In this document: positions 43,903-53,795 of the stretch, piece by piece
How positions within the stretch are numbered: position 1 is the stretch's first letter
Layout of the letters: the number at the start of each line of letters is the position of its first letter
Assembly: GCA_016866335.1 (NCBI GenBank)
Contig: VGMT01000002.1
Coordinates: forward strand, 62,001 to 126,000
From: Bacteroidota bacterium
Lineage (GTDB): Bacteria > Bacteroidota > Bacteroidia > CAIKAF01
Direction: 5' to 3'
Length of the DNA stretch: 64,000 bases
Notes under the pieces: model-generated
What the model was told of the DNA's origin: nothing
The model's input: only the letters and a program-made list of their open reading frames with translations
Database searches by the model: none
Translations under genes and position numbers: made by a program

Positions 43903-43995
43903 TAATGAGGTGCAGAATAGGATTTCTCAAAAATTCATCGCACCTTTGCCCCCTCATAATCTAAATTTTTACAGTAACACTTAATCTTAAGGACC

Positions 43996-44661
43996 ATGGC
44001 TGTACGCATTCGACTTAAAAGACAAGGCAGAAAACAACGCCCGTATTACCACATCGTTGTTGCCGACGCCCGCTCGCCCCGCGACGGTCGTTTTATTGAA
44101 CGTATTGGAAATTACGACCCCAACACCCAACCCGCTACCATTGAAATCAATGTGGATAAGGCGGTAAATTGGTTGCAAAATGGAGCTGAGGCCTCCGATA
44201 CTGTACGAGCTATTCTAAGCTACAAAGGGGTATTGTACAAAAACCACCTTCTAAATGGAGTTCGCAAAGGCGCTTTAACTGAAGAGCAGGCAAACGCTAA
44301 GTTCGAAGTTTGGATGAAGGAGAAAGAAGATAAAATTGCAGGCCACGCTAAATCCATCGGCGATTCTAAGGCCTCTGATAAAGCAGCGCGTTTGGCGGCT
44401 GAACGGAAAGTGAACGAGGCCCGCGAGGCTGCGTTGGCTGACGCAGAAGCTGCAGCTCAGGCAACCGAAGCTCTAGCCGAGGAAATGCCAGAAGATGCTC
44501 CCCAAGCTGAAATGGCCACCGAAGATGTTGCCAACACTGAGTCAGCAGTAGAAGAAGCTCCTGTCGCTGAAGTGGCAGCCGAAGAGGCTCCAGTCGCTGA
44601 AGTGGCAGCCGAAGAGGCTCCTGCTGCTGAAGCTCCAGCCGAAGAGGCTCCTGAAGCTTAA
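43996..44661 (+). CDS. rpsP: 30S ribosomal protein S16 with long Ala/Glu tail
   Basis: S16 stabilises the 30S body. Residues 1-80 are the conserved domain (VRIRLKRQGRKQRPYYHIVVADARSPRDGRFIERIGNYDP). The total of 221 residues far exceeds the usual 80-90: a lysine-rich linker (about 100-150) is followed by an Ala/Glu tail made from imperfect repeats of about 10 residues (VAEVAAEEAP), about residues 185-221. Extended S16 tails are common in Bacteroidota, but this one is repetitive at DNA level. rimM starts 11 nt after the stop. Confidence 0.96.
   Translation: MAVRIRLKRQGRKQRPYYHIVVADARSPRDGRFIERIGNYDPNTQPATIEINVDKAVNWLQNGAEASDTVRAILSYKGVLYKNHLLNGVRKGALTEEQANAKFEVWMKEKEDKIAGHAKSIGDSKASDKAARLAAERKVNEAREAALADAEAAAQATEALAEEMPEDAPQAEMATEDVANTESAVEEAPVAEVAAEEAPVAEVAAEEAPAAEAPAEEAPEA
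44585..44661 (+). repeat. short tandem repeat in the rpsP tail
   Basis: About 30-nt units built on GAAGTGGCAGCCGAAGAGG, two near-identical copies and further degenerate ones. They encode the VAEVAAEEAP repeats. Confidence 0.7.
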
Positions 44662-44672
44662 TTTTTACCGGT

Positions 44673-45215
44673 TTGGATAAATCGAACTGCTTTTTCTTGG
44701 GCAAGATTAAAAAGCCCAACGGTTTAGGTGGTGCTCTCGAGTTGTTTCTGGATGTAGATGATCCTAGTCCGTACCTGAATTTGGAATTTGTATTTGCAGA
44801 ACGGCATCATCAATTGGTGCCGTTGTTTTTTTCAAAGCCCATTCAGGTGGCAGGGCAGAAGTTTATTGCTCGTTTTAAAACCATTGAGCATATTGACCAA
44901 GCTTCTGAATGGGCGGGTTCTGATTTATATTTACCTATTGAACAGTTGCCGGTTTTAAGTTCAGACCAGCAGTATTATTACCATGAATTACCCGGGTTTT
45001 TGGCCTGCAGCCCAGAAGGCCGAGAATTGGGTTCGATTTTGGAGGTGATGGAGCATGGACCCATGCAATGGCTGGTGGTGCAACGCCATGGCCAAGAGGC
45101 CTTATTGCCTTTGAGTGATGAGGTTTTTGTGCGTGTAGATCGAGAAACAAAGAGATTTTACCTGCATTTGAAACCGGGTATGGATGAACTGTATCCTTTT
45201 TTGTTTGAAAAATGA
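44673..45215 (+). CDS. rimM: ribosome maturation factor RimM
   Basis: RimM binds S19 and helps mature the 30S head. The 180-residue protein begins with FLGKIKKPNGLGGALELF (beta-barrel domain) and continues with the PRC-barrel half YYYHELPGFLACSPEGRELGSILEV. No ATG fits, so the start is TTG 44673, 11 nt after rpsP. The order rpsP-rimM is kept, but trmD is missing downstream, where a solute-binding lipoprotein overlaps by 4 nt. Confidence 0.92.
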   Translation: MDKSNCFFLGKIKKPNGLGGALELFLDVDDPSPYLNLEFVFAERHHQLVPLFFSKPIQVAGQKFIARFKTIEHIDQASEWAGSDLYLPIEQLPVLSSDQQYYYHELPGFLACSPEGRELGSILEVMEHGPMQWLVVQRHGQEALLPLSDEVFVRVDRETKRFYLHLKPGMDELYPFLFEK

Positions 45216-46807
45216 AATTTTCTAGGATCAGGCTCTGGACTTTTCGGATTAGCCTAGGTCTTTTGGCTGCTTGTTCCTTACCAAGTTCAACAAAACAAGC
45301 GGTTCTTCTGTACAACGAGCATTCTGGCATCACCTCATTGGACCCCTTGTATGCAAGAAATTTGGCGAATATTTGGGCGGTTCAGTGGACGTATGAAGGG
45401 CTAACCAAACTAAATTCAGACAACAAAATTGTGCCTTGCCTTGCCGATGCCTGGGTTTGCGACTCAACAGGTAAAGTGTGGACCATTTCTCTTCGAAAAG
45501 GGGTGTTTTTTCATCCAAATCCCGATTTAATTGTGGGCTATCAACTCAACAGCCGCGATGTGGTTTTAAGTTTAGATAGGGCTCAGAATCATCCTTTTAG
45601 TGCCTGGATTTTAGAAGGTCTTGATACACTGATTTCAAACGGGGATTTTGAAATTGAACTGCATTTTTCTAGGTCTGTCCCAGACCTTCCTGCCTTATTG
45701 TCCATTCCTGCTCTAAGCATACTCCCTGCCCCTTTGCTTGAATCAAAGCCGGTTGAATATTGGCGTACCATAGCTTGTGGAACTGGGATGTTTAGGTTGC
45801 AAACCTGGGTTGAAGGAGAAAAAATGATTTTGCCTAGATTTGAATCTTACTGGAATAATACAGGTATAACTTCGAAGGGAATCCCTATTCAGGGTATTGC
45901 AATTCAATTTGTAAAGGAGATTCAAAGTGCAAAGCTTGATTTTTTAAGGGGCAGTTTGGCTTTTTTGCAAGGTGCTGATCCTCAAGTAAACGATGAGTTG
46001 CGTATGCTTGCACAACAACCTTCCGCCTCTTTTCGGGTGGTTCAGGGTGATTTTTTAAATACAGAATACCTGGGATTTAATCTTCAGGGTAAACATCCTG
46101 CTTGTGGTTCGGCCGCTTTAAGAAAATCGTTGGCTGCCTTTTTAGATGTTTCCAAAATATTGAAAGAGGTTAGAAGCGGAATGGGACAAGATGCAGAAGG
46201 GCGGTTTTGTCCGCTTTCTTTGGTGGAAGTAGGGGCTAAACCCAACGAACTTCAGGGCCAAGATCAGAGGGCCACTGCCTTGGCTTGGTTAAAGAGAGCG
46301 GGGTACAATCATCCAAGGGAGGTGCCGCCCTTGGTCTTGCATACCGATCCAGCCTACGCTTATTTTTGTTCCGCCCTCATTTATCCTTGGGCTTCAGAGG
46401 GGTTTAGGGTAAGGTTAGAAGTTCTAGAACGTTCCACCTTAAAATCTATGGTAGCCAAAGGTCAGCTTGATTTTTTTAGGGCCTCTTGGATTGCCGATTA
46501 TCCCTCGGCCAGCAATGTTTTGGGTATTTTCCATTCGAATCGTATTCCTCCCAATGGACCTAATTACAGTTTTTTCAAGAACGATACCTTAGACCAAGCC
46601 TGTGAGGTGCTGTCAAAAAGTACCGAAACAGAGAAACAAAGAGAAGCGATTGAGCAAATTGAATCTTTGTTAAGCCATCATGCCCCCGTGATTCCACTGT
46701 ATTTTGACGCATACCTACGGTTCGAACGAAAGGAATTTCAGGGTTTAACATCCAATGTGCTGAATCAACTGGATGCGCGAAATGCCGTGGTTGTGCAGGG
46801 TGAATAA
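45212..46807 (+). CDS. ABC transporter substrate-binding lipoprotein, SBP family 5
   Basis: A 531-residue extracytoplasmic solute-binding lipoprotein of the DppA/OppA/NikA class, which binds peptides, nickel or related ligands. A lipobox LLAAC (Cys about residue 21) is followed by SLDPLYARNLANIWAVQWTYEGLTKLNSDNKIVPCLADAW, the family motif. The C-terminal domain has IADYPSASNVLGIFHS and LSHHAPVIPLYFDAY. No permease or ATPase lies beside it, and it overlaps rimM by 4 nt. In Bacteroidota such orphan binding proteins are common; the ligand is unknown. Confidence 0.9.
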   Translation: MKFSRIRLWTFRISLGLLAACSLPSSTKQAVLLYNEHSGITSLDPLYARNLANIWAVQWTYEGLTKLNSDNKIVPCLADAWVCDSTGKVWTISLRKGVFFHPNPDLIVGYQLNSRDVVLSLDRAQNHPFSAWILEGLDTLISNGDFEIELHFSRSVPDLPALLSIPALSILPAPLLESKPVEYWRTIACGTGMFRLQTWVEGEKMILPRFESYWNNTGITSKGIPIQGIAIQFVKEIQSAKLDFLRGSLAFLQGADPQVNDELRMLAQQPSASFRVVQGDFLNTEYLGFNLQGKHPACGSAALRKSLAAFLDVSKILKEVRSGMGQDAEGRFCPLSLVEVGAKPNELQGQDQRATALAWLKRAGYNHPREVPPLVLHTDPAYAYFCSALIYPWASEGFRVRLEVLERSTLKSMVAKGQLDFFRASWIADYPSASNVLGIFHSNRIPPNGPNYSFFKNDTLDQACEVLSKSTETEKQREAIEQIESLLSHHAPVIPLYFDAYLRFERKEFQGLTSNVLNQLDARNAVVVQGE

Positions 46808-47006
46808 TGGGGCCCGAATTCAAAGGGAAACCCAATAGAATTGGTGTATCGGCCAAGAATGCCAGTCCGGCAACTATTTTAGTTTTTATCTTTTAAATCG
46901 GATAAACATGTCCAATTGTAAATCAAAACAATCCATTCGTAAACTTTTGTAGGTTTGCAGCGCGCCCCTTACTTTAAATAGGAAGGTGGTACTTTATATT
47001 TGATTC
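46808..47006. other. spacer before the decayed sensor gene
   Basis: About 200 nt of A/T-rich sequence. No convincing ORF or terminator was found. Confidence 0.4.
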
Positions 47007-48032
47007 GTGAATGGGAAAAAGCAGATTTTTTGGTTGTTTCTTACGGTTGTATTTTGCGGCCCTTGGCTATTGAGTGCTTCGAATTTGCCATCCTATCAGG
47101 AGGCACTCATCAAGTTAAATCGCCTTGATTCGCTCTGCAAAATTCATTTAAAAGATAGGAAGTTGGACTCTTTGTGGTTTTAGTGCTTGTAATTTAAAGG
47201 ATTTGGCTTCAGGCTGGAATGCAATTCATCCGGATGACCGGCAAGTAACATTTACCTAATGGCAGGGTACTTGCATCAAAGCAATGTGTTTAACATACTT
47301 GGGGTTTTATTGGCCTTGGCGGTAACCGTCATTTCTGCTCTGTTAATTTACATCCGGAAAAGAGAACAAGAGGGAATTCGTATCAAACTAGAATCAGATT
47401 TGGTTGGTTTGAAAGGTATGCTCAATCAGCATTTTATGGCCAATACCATGAATGCAATTAAGGCTTTAATAAATCAAGGCAAAACCGATTCGGCCGATGT
47501 GTATATTAATAAATTTTCTGCCTTGCTAATGGGAGCCTTAAGCCAGACAAAAAACACAATGATACCCCTTGAGGAGGAATTGCGTTTTATTCGATTGTAC
47601 ATTGAATTGGAGCAACTTCGTTTTCCAGGGCAAATTCAATTTGAACTTGCGGTTGACCCACAATTAGAAACAAATTTTATTTTGGTTCCGGCTATGTTAT
47701 TGCAGCCAATTTTAGAAAATTCAGTGCAGCATGGGCGCCGGCGGCCAGATTGTCCCTTGAATATTTCGTTAACCCTATTTCCACAGGCTGAACGCTTGGT
47801 TATTTTACTTCAAGATGACGGAATTGGAATAATGGTTGGGAAAAAAAACAAGCAAACGAACCGTCAAGACTCTTTTGGAATTGACCTAACCGAGCAACGC
47901 ATAAAATTACTGGGAAACCAGTACAAGGTAAAAGTTGATTTTAACGTTGATGAAGTTATAGATTCTAAGGGTATGGTATCGGGTACCCGTGTAATAATAG
48001 AAGTTCCACTCACCACTGCCTCTTATTCATGA
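47007..48032 (+). pseudogene. remnant LytS-like histidine kinase
   Basis: Two broken parts of one gene. From GTG 47007, 58 codons encode a signal peptide and start of a sensor (IFWLFLTVVFCGPWLLSASN) and then stop at 47181, with further frame changes to about 47258. From 47259 an ORF of 257 residues holds a transmembrane helix (about residues 10-32) and a LytS/YehU-type kinase with the ATPase part intact (LLQPILENSVQHG, LLQDDGIGI). Phosphoacceptor block reads MLNQHFMAN instead of the usual QMNPHFLFN; the His is kept. The periplasmic sensor (normally 7TMR or TPR) is missing. Overlaps the regulator by 4 nt. Confidence 0.8.
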
Positions 48033-48753
48033 AAGCAATTATTATAGAAGACGAACAGCATTCTATCGATTTGTTGGTTCAATACCTAAGTCAAGATTTT
48101 CCTGAACTCGACGTTGTAGGTGCAGCGTCCTCTGTAATTAACGGGAAGGCTTTGATTGAAAAAACAAATCCAGACCTTGTTTTTTGGCTGTGCAGTTGGG
48201 CAGGGAAATAGGGTTTGAGCTGCTTGAGGGAATGGGAAATAGCCAATTCCAGGTTGTTTTTGTAACTGCCTTCAGCGAATATGCCGTGCGCGCATTTCGG
48301 TTTAGGGTTGCCGATTACTTGCTAAAGCCAATTGACCGAAACGAATTGAAGGAGGCCATTCACAGGGTTAGGGCGGCGGCGGTTCAACCCCATCTTGAGG
48401 GTATTCGTACCTTTCGGATTCCCAGCAGCCGGGGAGCTGTATTTGTTCCAACCCGCGAAGTGGTTCGATTGGCTGCAAAGGGTTCATATTCAGAAATTAC
48501 CCTGACGAAGGGTAGAACTCATTTGTGCTCAGGCAACCTGAGTTATTTTGAGGAACATTTAAGTGAGCTCTTTTTTTTGCGTGTGGGTCGTTCTCACATT
48601 ATCAACCTTATGTATCTCTCAAAAATGGAGGCACAATTACGGGCCGTCATTTTAATGGAAGATGGATTCAGTATATCAATTCCAAGGCGGCAAAAGCGGC
48701 AGATAGTTGAGCGTCTAAATCGATTGTCTAAAGACCCCTTACACGGAGTTTAA
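48029..48753 (+). pseudogene. frameshifted LytTR response regulator lacking the phosphoacceptor Asp
   Basis: The two ORFs 48029-48211 and 48184-48753 are one gene: a receiver (MKAIIIEDEQHSIDLLVQYL...) and C-terminal LytTR DNA-binding domain (VFVPTREVVRLAAKGSYSEI...FLRVGRSHIIN). A one-base deletion in the T-run near 48181-48185 breaks the frame. Restoring it gives DLVFLAVQLG, in which the conserved phosphorylated Asp of DLVFLDVQLG is Ala. The rest of the receiver (VTAFSEYAVRAFRFRVADYLLKPI) is intact. A sequencing error could explain the shift but not the Asp-to-Ala change. Confidence 0.82.
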
Positions 48754-49169
48754 TCTCCAAAGTATTCCACAGAATTGCGTTCTGTTTCAGCAATTCGAAT
48801 GCTATGCAAGGTGCAGCCCAACTCAGAAATGGGCATTTGCAATTGCTGCCAAACTTGAATGGCTAGGTTTTCGGTTGATGAGAATATTCCCTCCATAAAA
48901 GGCACATCCATATTCAGGTTTTTATGGTCTAATTTGTCGATTACTGTGCTGCGAATTAGAGTGGAAAGTTGTTTTAAATCAACCACAAAGCCAGTATCCG
49001 GATTCGGGTGGCCTTTAACGGTTACCCAAAGACCGTAGTTGTGTCCATGCCAATTTTTATTGGCGCAAGGACCAAAAACCCGCTCATTTTCTTGGTCGCT
49101 CCAATTTGGATTGACTAATTTATGGGCGGCGTTAAATTGTTCTTTTCGGGTTAGATAAACCAGGGGCAT
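48750..49169 (-). CDS. queD: 6-carboxytetrahydropterin synthase
   Basis: QueD converts dihydroneopterin triphosphate to 6-carboxy-tetrahydropterin in queuosine synthesis. From ATG 49169 the protein has 139 residues. FNAAHKL, NKNWHGHNYGLWVTV (zinc histidines and catalytic Cys in GPCANKN) and SSTENLAIQVWQQL are the family motifs. The longer start 49256 adds a non-homologous leader that contains the promoter box TACCTTTG (11 nt upstream of ATG 49169). It converges with the regulator pseudogene, sharing overlapping stop codons. Confidence 0.95.
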   Translation of the reverse strand: MPLVYLTRKEQFNAAHKLVNPNWSDQENERVFGPCANKNWHGHNYGLWVTVKGHPNPDTGFVVDLKQLSTLIRSTVIDKLDHKNLNMDVPFMEGIFSSTENLAIQVWQQLQMPISELGCTLHSIRIAETERNSVEYFGD

Positions 49170-49180
49170 CTTTTTTTGTG

Positions 49181-49188
49181 CAAAGGTA
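49181..49188 (-). promoter_or_regulatory. TANNTTTG box of queD, decides the start
   Basis: TACCTTTG on the minus strand, 11 nt upstream of ATG 49169. Confidence 0.6.
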
Positions 49189-49341
49189 AATATCCATGGT
49201 AATTGTGCATGTTGCTTTACTGCCGTTTTTTTAAAAAATGGGACAATGGCCACCAAATTGGGGTATTAATTCCCAGGGATCTTACAAGGCCATTGGTTGG
49301 CTTTTCTTTTTAGGTCCGCTTTTCTTTCCTCTCTTTGTTAG

Positions 49342-50664
<1,323 letters not shown>

Positions 50665-50671
50665 ATTGGTT

Positions 50672-51007
50672 TTAAACATTGTCTTCGCCTAAAACCCTTA
50701 ATCGAAGTTTTGAGGGGCAATGTTCTGGGCGCAGTTGACAGCTTAAACGAGAGGTGGCTGTTAACACAGGAAGGCTTTCTAGCATATCCAGCTCTTCGTT
50801 TCCGGCCTCGGGCAAATCCGTATAGCCTTCAAGAACCTCAACGTGGCAGGTTGCGCACAATGCCATACCTCCACAGGTCGCCAAGATAGGGAATCCTTCG
50901 CCTTTCAATACTTCCATCAACGATAATCCCATATCGGTGGGGACTTCCACCTTCATGGATTTTCCATGTAGGTCTTCCGCTTGCAGTTCAATAAACGAAT
51001 CGGCCAT
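50672..51007 (-). CDS. 2Fe-2S ferredoxin (adrenodoxin-type)
   Basis: A 111-residue soluble electron carrier. The cluster ligands are C-x5-C-x2-C...C: CGGMALCATC followed by the fourth Cys in RLSCQL. The fold and acidic surface match the Isc-type/adrenodoxin ferredoxins. It begins 3 nt beyond the stop of the reductase gene, so the pair ferredoxin plus reductase form a small electron-transfer unit. The natural acceptor is unknown; the nearby desaturase is a plausible candidate. Confidence 0.93.
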   Translation of the reverse strand: MADSFIELQAEDLHGKSMKVEVPTDMGLSLMEVLKGEGFPILATCGGMALCATCHVEVLEGYTDLPEAGNEELDMLESLPVLTATSRLSCQLRPEHCPSKLRLRVLGEDNV

Positions 51008-51010
51008 AGG

Positions 51011-52027
51011 TTAAAAGGCGTTTACCCCGTTTACCGTGGTGTATTTAAAACTTAATTTTTGTTCTGGAAATACGCGGGCAAAGGCCGATTGAGCCATGAG
51101 TGCCGCTTCGTGAAACCCACATAAAATCAACTTCAATTTTCCAGGATAGGTATTGATATCGCCAATGGCGTAAATGCCAGGAACATTGGTACTGTAATCT
51201 TCGGTGTTCACCAGAATGGCATTTTTATCAATGTTCAACCCCCAATCTGCGATAGGTCCGAGTTTGGGCGTTAACCCGAAGAGCGGGATAAAATAATCCG
51301 TTTGAATGTGGTGGTCTGATTCTTGGTCCGCCTCGCTCACAGTTAAGCCTTCCAAGTGGTTTGAGCCTTGCACGGATTTCACCTCGGCATTCAAAACCAG
51401 CCTCAATTTTCCCTCTTTGGCAAGTTCAAAGACTTTTTCTGCGCTTTCTGGCGCACCTCTAAAGGTTCCACTGCGGTGAATTAGGGTTAATTCAGAACAT
51501 ACATCGGCTAAAAAAATGGCCCAATCGAGTGCCGAATCGCCACCACCAGCCAGTACAACCTTTTTGTTTCGAAACTTTTCTGGATCCAAAACCATGTAGG
51601 CCACTCCTTTACCTTCGAAAGCTTCTAGATTTGCTATGCTGGGTTTTCTAGGTTCAAAGCAGCCCAATCCGCCAGCAATAACAACGGCCTTGCACTGAAT
51701 TTCAGTGCCTGCTGATGTGATTACCTGATAGCCAGTTTCCGTTTTATTCAACTGTTCAACCCTTTCGCCAAGGGTAAACCCAGGTTTAAATGGAGCAATT
51801 TGTTCCATTAGGTTGGTAACCAATTCTCCGGCCAAAATAGAGGGATAGCCAGGAATATCGTAAATCGGTTTCTTGGGATAAATTTCTGACAATTGCCCAC
51901 CTACTTGAGGAAGAGCATCAACCAAATGGCAGCGCATTTTGAGTAAGCCGGCCTCAAAGACGGCAAACAAACCAACAGGTCCTGCGCCAACAATGCATAA
52001 ATCGGTTTGGATAACTTCAGAAATCAT
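51011..52027 (-). CDS. ferredoxin-NADP reductase (thioredoxin-reductase-like)
   Basis: A 338-residue FAD flavoenzyme of the thioredoxin-reductase-like ferredoxin-NADP reductase group. CIVGAGPVGLFAVFEAGLL is the FAD Rossmann motif, VVLAGGGDSALDWAIFLA the NADPH site, and YAIGDINTYPG the C-terminal FAD motif; no redox CxxC is present, which separates it from thioredoxin reductase. The 52171 ORF start is wrong: it runs through the desaturase gene end, while ATG 52027 has a TACCTTTG box 7 nt upstream. It is followed by the ferredoxin gene. Confidence 0.93.
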   Translation of the reverse strand: MISEVIQTDLCIVGAGPVGLFAVFEAGLLKMRCHLVDALPQVGGQLSEIYPKKPIYDIPGYPSILAGELVTNLMEQIAPFKPGFTLGERVEQLNKTETGYQVITSAGTEIQCKAVVIAGGLGCFEPRKPSIANLEAFEGKGVAYMVLDPEKFRNKKVVLAGGGDSALDWAIFLADVCSELTLIHRSGTFRGAPESAEKVFELAKEGKLRLVLNAEVKSVQGSNHLEGLTVSEADQESDHHIQTDYFIPLFGLTPKLGPIADWGLNIDKNAILVNTEDYSTNVPGIYAIGDINTYPGKLKLILCGFHEAALMAQSAFARVFPEQKLSFKYTTVNGVNAF

Positions 52028-52034
52028 ACGGCCA

Positions 52035-52042
52035 CAAAGGTA
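52035..52042 (-). promoter_or_regulatory. TANNTTTG box of the ferredoxin reductase, decides the start
   Basis: TACCTTTG on the minus strand, 7 nt upstream of ATG 52027. Confidence 0.6.
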
Positions 52043-52079
52043 AAAACCTAAAAGGATTTGATTGAAGTGCTGTGTCTTT

Positions 52080-53042
52080 TTAGCCTTTTTCTGGCGCCTT
52101 TTTACCATCAAGCCGCTTAGAACCATACTTAACCTCGACGGGAACGGGACGTATGTTCCAAACAATTCCAAATAGGGCCAAGGTCCTCAACACATAATAA
52201 CTTGGGTCAAACTCCCACCAAAAAAATCCTTGGCGGCAAGAACCTTGATAGTAGTGGTGGTTGTTGTGCCAGCCTTCGCCCATGGTAATCAAGGCCAACA
52301 CTGCGTTGTTGCGAGAGTGGTCTTTGGTACGGTAGCGGCGGCGGCCAATTTTATGCATCAACGAGTTGATGGAAAATGTGCCGTGGTATAAAATAACCGT
52401 ACTGGTTAAATAACCAACAACAACGGTAGACCAACCTGCATTCCAATCGGTTAGGCCATTTCCGTTTAGCATGTTGCCAATAAAATAAATGATAACGGCC
52501 ATAATGATGGGCGGAACCATAAAATACCGGTTCAAAAAGCGCAGTTCTGGATACTTGGCAAAATCTTGAATCAAATCGTACCTTGTTTTTTGATAATCAG
52601 GGCCCATTATCCAACCAATGTGGGCGTAGAAGAATCCGTAAATATTAGCGGAATGAGGGTCGTGAGCGGTATCGCTATGGCGGTGGTGAATGCGGTGCTG
52701 CGATGCCCACCACAAAGCTCCTTTTTGAATGCTGGTCTGCGCAAAAAAGGCAATTAAAAACTGAAAAAATCGGCTTGTTTCATAGGTCTTATGCGAAAAA
52801 TACCGATGGTACCCAGCACTGATAAAAAACATGCGGAAATAATACATAAACAAACACACCAACCAATCTTTCCACGTAAAACCCGACCATATCATTAAAA
52901 GTGGGGTAAGATGAATCAGTCCAAAACCGTATTGGTCAATCAGTCTAGGCTGGTTTCTGTTTTCTTTTTTAACGGCTTCTGGAGGTGGACCTTCTGGTGA
53001 GGTATACAATGATTCAACAAGGGGAGTACTTACTTCGCTCAT
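52080..53042 (-). CDS. acyl-CoA/acyl-lipid delta-9-type fatty acid desaturase
   Basis: A 320-residue membrane desaturase that introduces a cis double bond into fatty acyl chains. All three histidine boxes are present: HRYFSH, HRIHHRHSD and HNNHH, with hydrophobic helices around them. It resembles stearoyl-CoA desaturase OLE1/DesC. A ferredoxin and its reductase lie directly downstream on the same strand, the type of electron chain such an enzyme needs, so a functional link is a reasonable inference. A TACCTTTG box is 35 nt upstream. Confidence 0.92.
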   Translation of the reverse strand: MSEVSTPLVESLYTSPEGPPPEAVKKENRNQPRLIDQYGFGLIHLTPLLMIWSGFTWKDWLVCLFMYYFRMFFISAGYHRYFSHKTYETSRFFQFLIAFFAQTSIQKGALWWASQHRIHHRHSDTAHDPHSANIYGFFYAHIGWIMGPDYQKTRYDLIQDFAKYPELRFLNRYFMVPPIIMAVIIYFIGNMLNGNGLTDWNAGWSTVVVGYLTSTVILYHGTFSINSLMHKIGRRRYRTKDHSRNNAVLALITMGEGWHNNHHYYQGSCRQGFFWWEFDPSYYVLRTLALFGIVWNIRPVPVEVKYGSKRLDGKKAPEKG

Positions 53043-53077
53043 ACGTAAAATTAAAACAACCGAAACACATCGGTGGT

Positions 53078-53085
53078 CAAAGGTA
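53078..53085 (-). promoter_or_regulatory. TANNTTTG box of the desaturase gene
   Basis: TACCTTTG on the minus strand, 35 nt upstream of the ATG at 53042. Confidence 0.45.
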
Positions 53086-53222
53086 GAGATTTAAGTTCCT
53101 ATTTGGGTGCTTGCCGTGTACAAAAGATTCTTTTTTCTTTCCCAGCCATTCTTGCTGATATAAAAAAACAGGTTGAAAATAAGCCTATTCCCAACCCTTA
53201 CATAAAAAAGAGGAATTTTACT

Positions 53223-53777
53223 TTATTGACTAAAAACCAAGTTCCAAACCACCCATATTTCATCGCTCAATAGGGCCGAATCTCCCAGATTGAAGGAGCT
53301 ACGCTTGACCTGAAATTTTGATTTTACTAGATACCCCTTGCTGGTTTTAACCATTTCAGCTGCAAGTTGAATGGGTTGGCTTTTTCCTTTTATACTTATC
53401 CAACCTTTAATGGTATAGCCTTTCCCCTGTGGAACTATGGATTCTGACCTGAATTTGAGTTGAGGGAAACGCTCGGCATCAAAATAATCTGCTTTTAAAA
53501 GGTGTCGGTCGCGCATTGCAATTCCCGTTTCAATGCTGTTTACCTTTATTTCACCATACATAAATTCAGGTTGTCCGTTGTTTGAATTTACCTTTAGTTC
53601 TCCGGCAAGCTTTTTAAATTGACCGTCTACGGCAATACCCAAATTCTTTATGCTGAAATCAACCTTGCTTTCGGAAGCCAGAAGCGCATAGGATTGCGAA
53701 ATGCAGGGATTAATCCAAACCGAAGACGTGAAAAATAATGCCCAGCCAAGAGCCTGAAATTGCAGCCCTTTATTCAT
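53223..53777 (-). CDS. YceI family protein, secreted
   Basis: A 184-residue lipocalin-like periplasmic protein. The signal peptide covers about residues 1-28. The YceI features follow: SKVDFSIKNLG, GIAMRDRHLLKADYFDAERFPQLKFRSESI (the classical MRDxHL...FxAxxFPxxxF pattern) and KRSSFNLGDSALLSDEIWVVWNLVF. Members bind polyisoprenoid or amphiphilic molecules. It stands alone between the desaturase and ferritin. The natural ligand is unknown. Confidence 0.9.
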   Translation of the reverse strand: MNKGLQFQALGWALFFTSSVWINPCISQSYALLASESKVDFSIKNLGIAVDGQFKKLAGELKVNSNNGQPEFMYGEIKVNSIETGIAMRDRHLLKADYFDAERFPQLKFRSESIVPQGKGYTIKGWISIKGKSQPIQLAAEMVKTSKGYLVKSKFQVKRSSFNLGDSALLSDEIWVVWNLVFSQ

Positions 53778-53795
53778 AGTTCGTTACTTCAGAAC

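Noticed and set aside
48029-48753. Regulator frameshift as a sequencing error only
   Set aside because: Restoring the frame still leaves Ala in place of the phosphorylated Asp, and the adjacent kinase is also broken.
51011-52171. Longer ferredoxin-reductase start at 52171 (also lepA 16336, queD 49256, ftn 54377, porZ 9921, kdsB 32090)
   Set aside because: The extra N-terminal segments lack family similarity, overlap neighbouring genes or contain the promoter box, so shorter starts were adopted.
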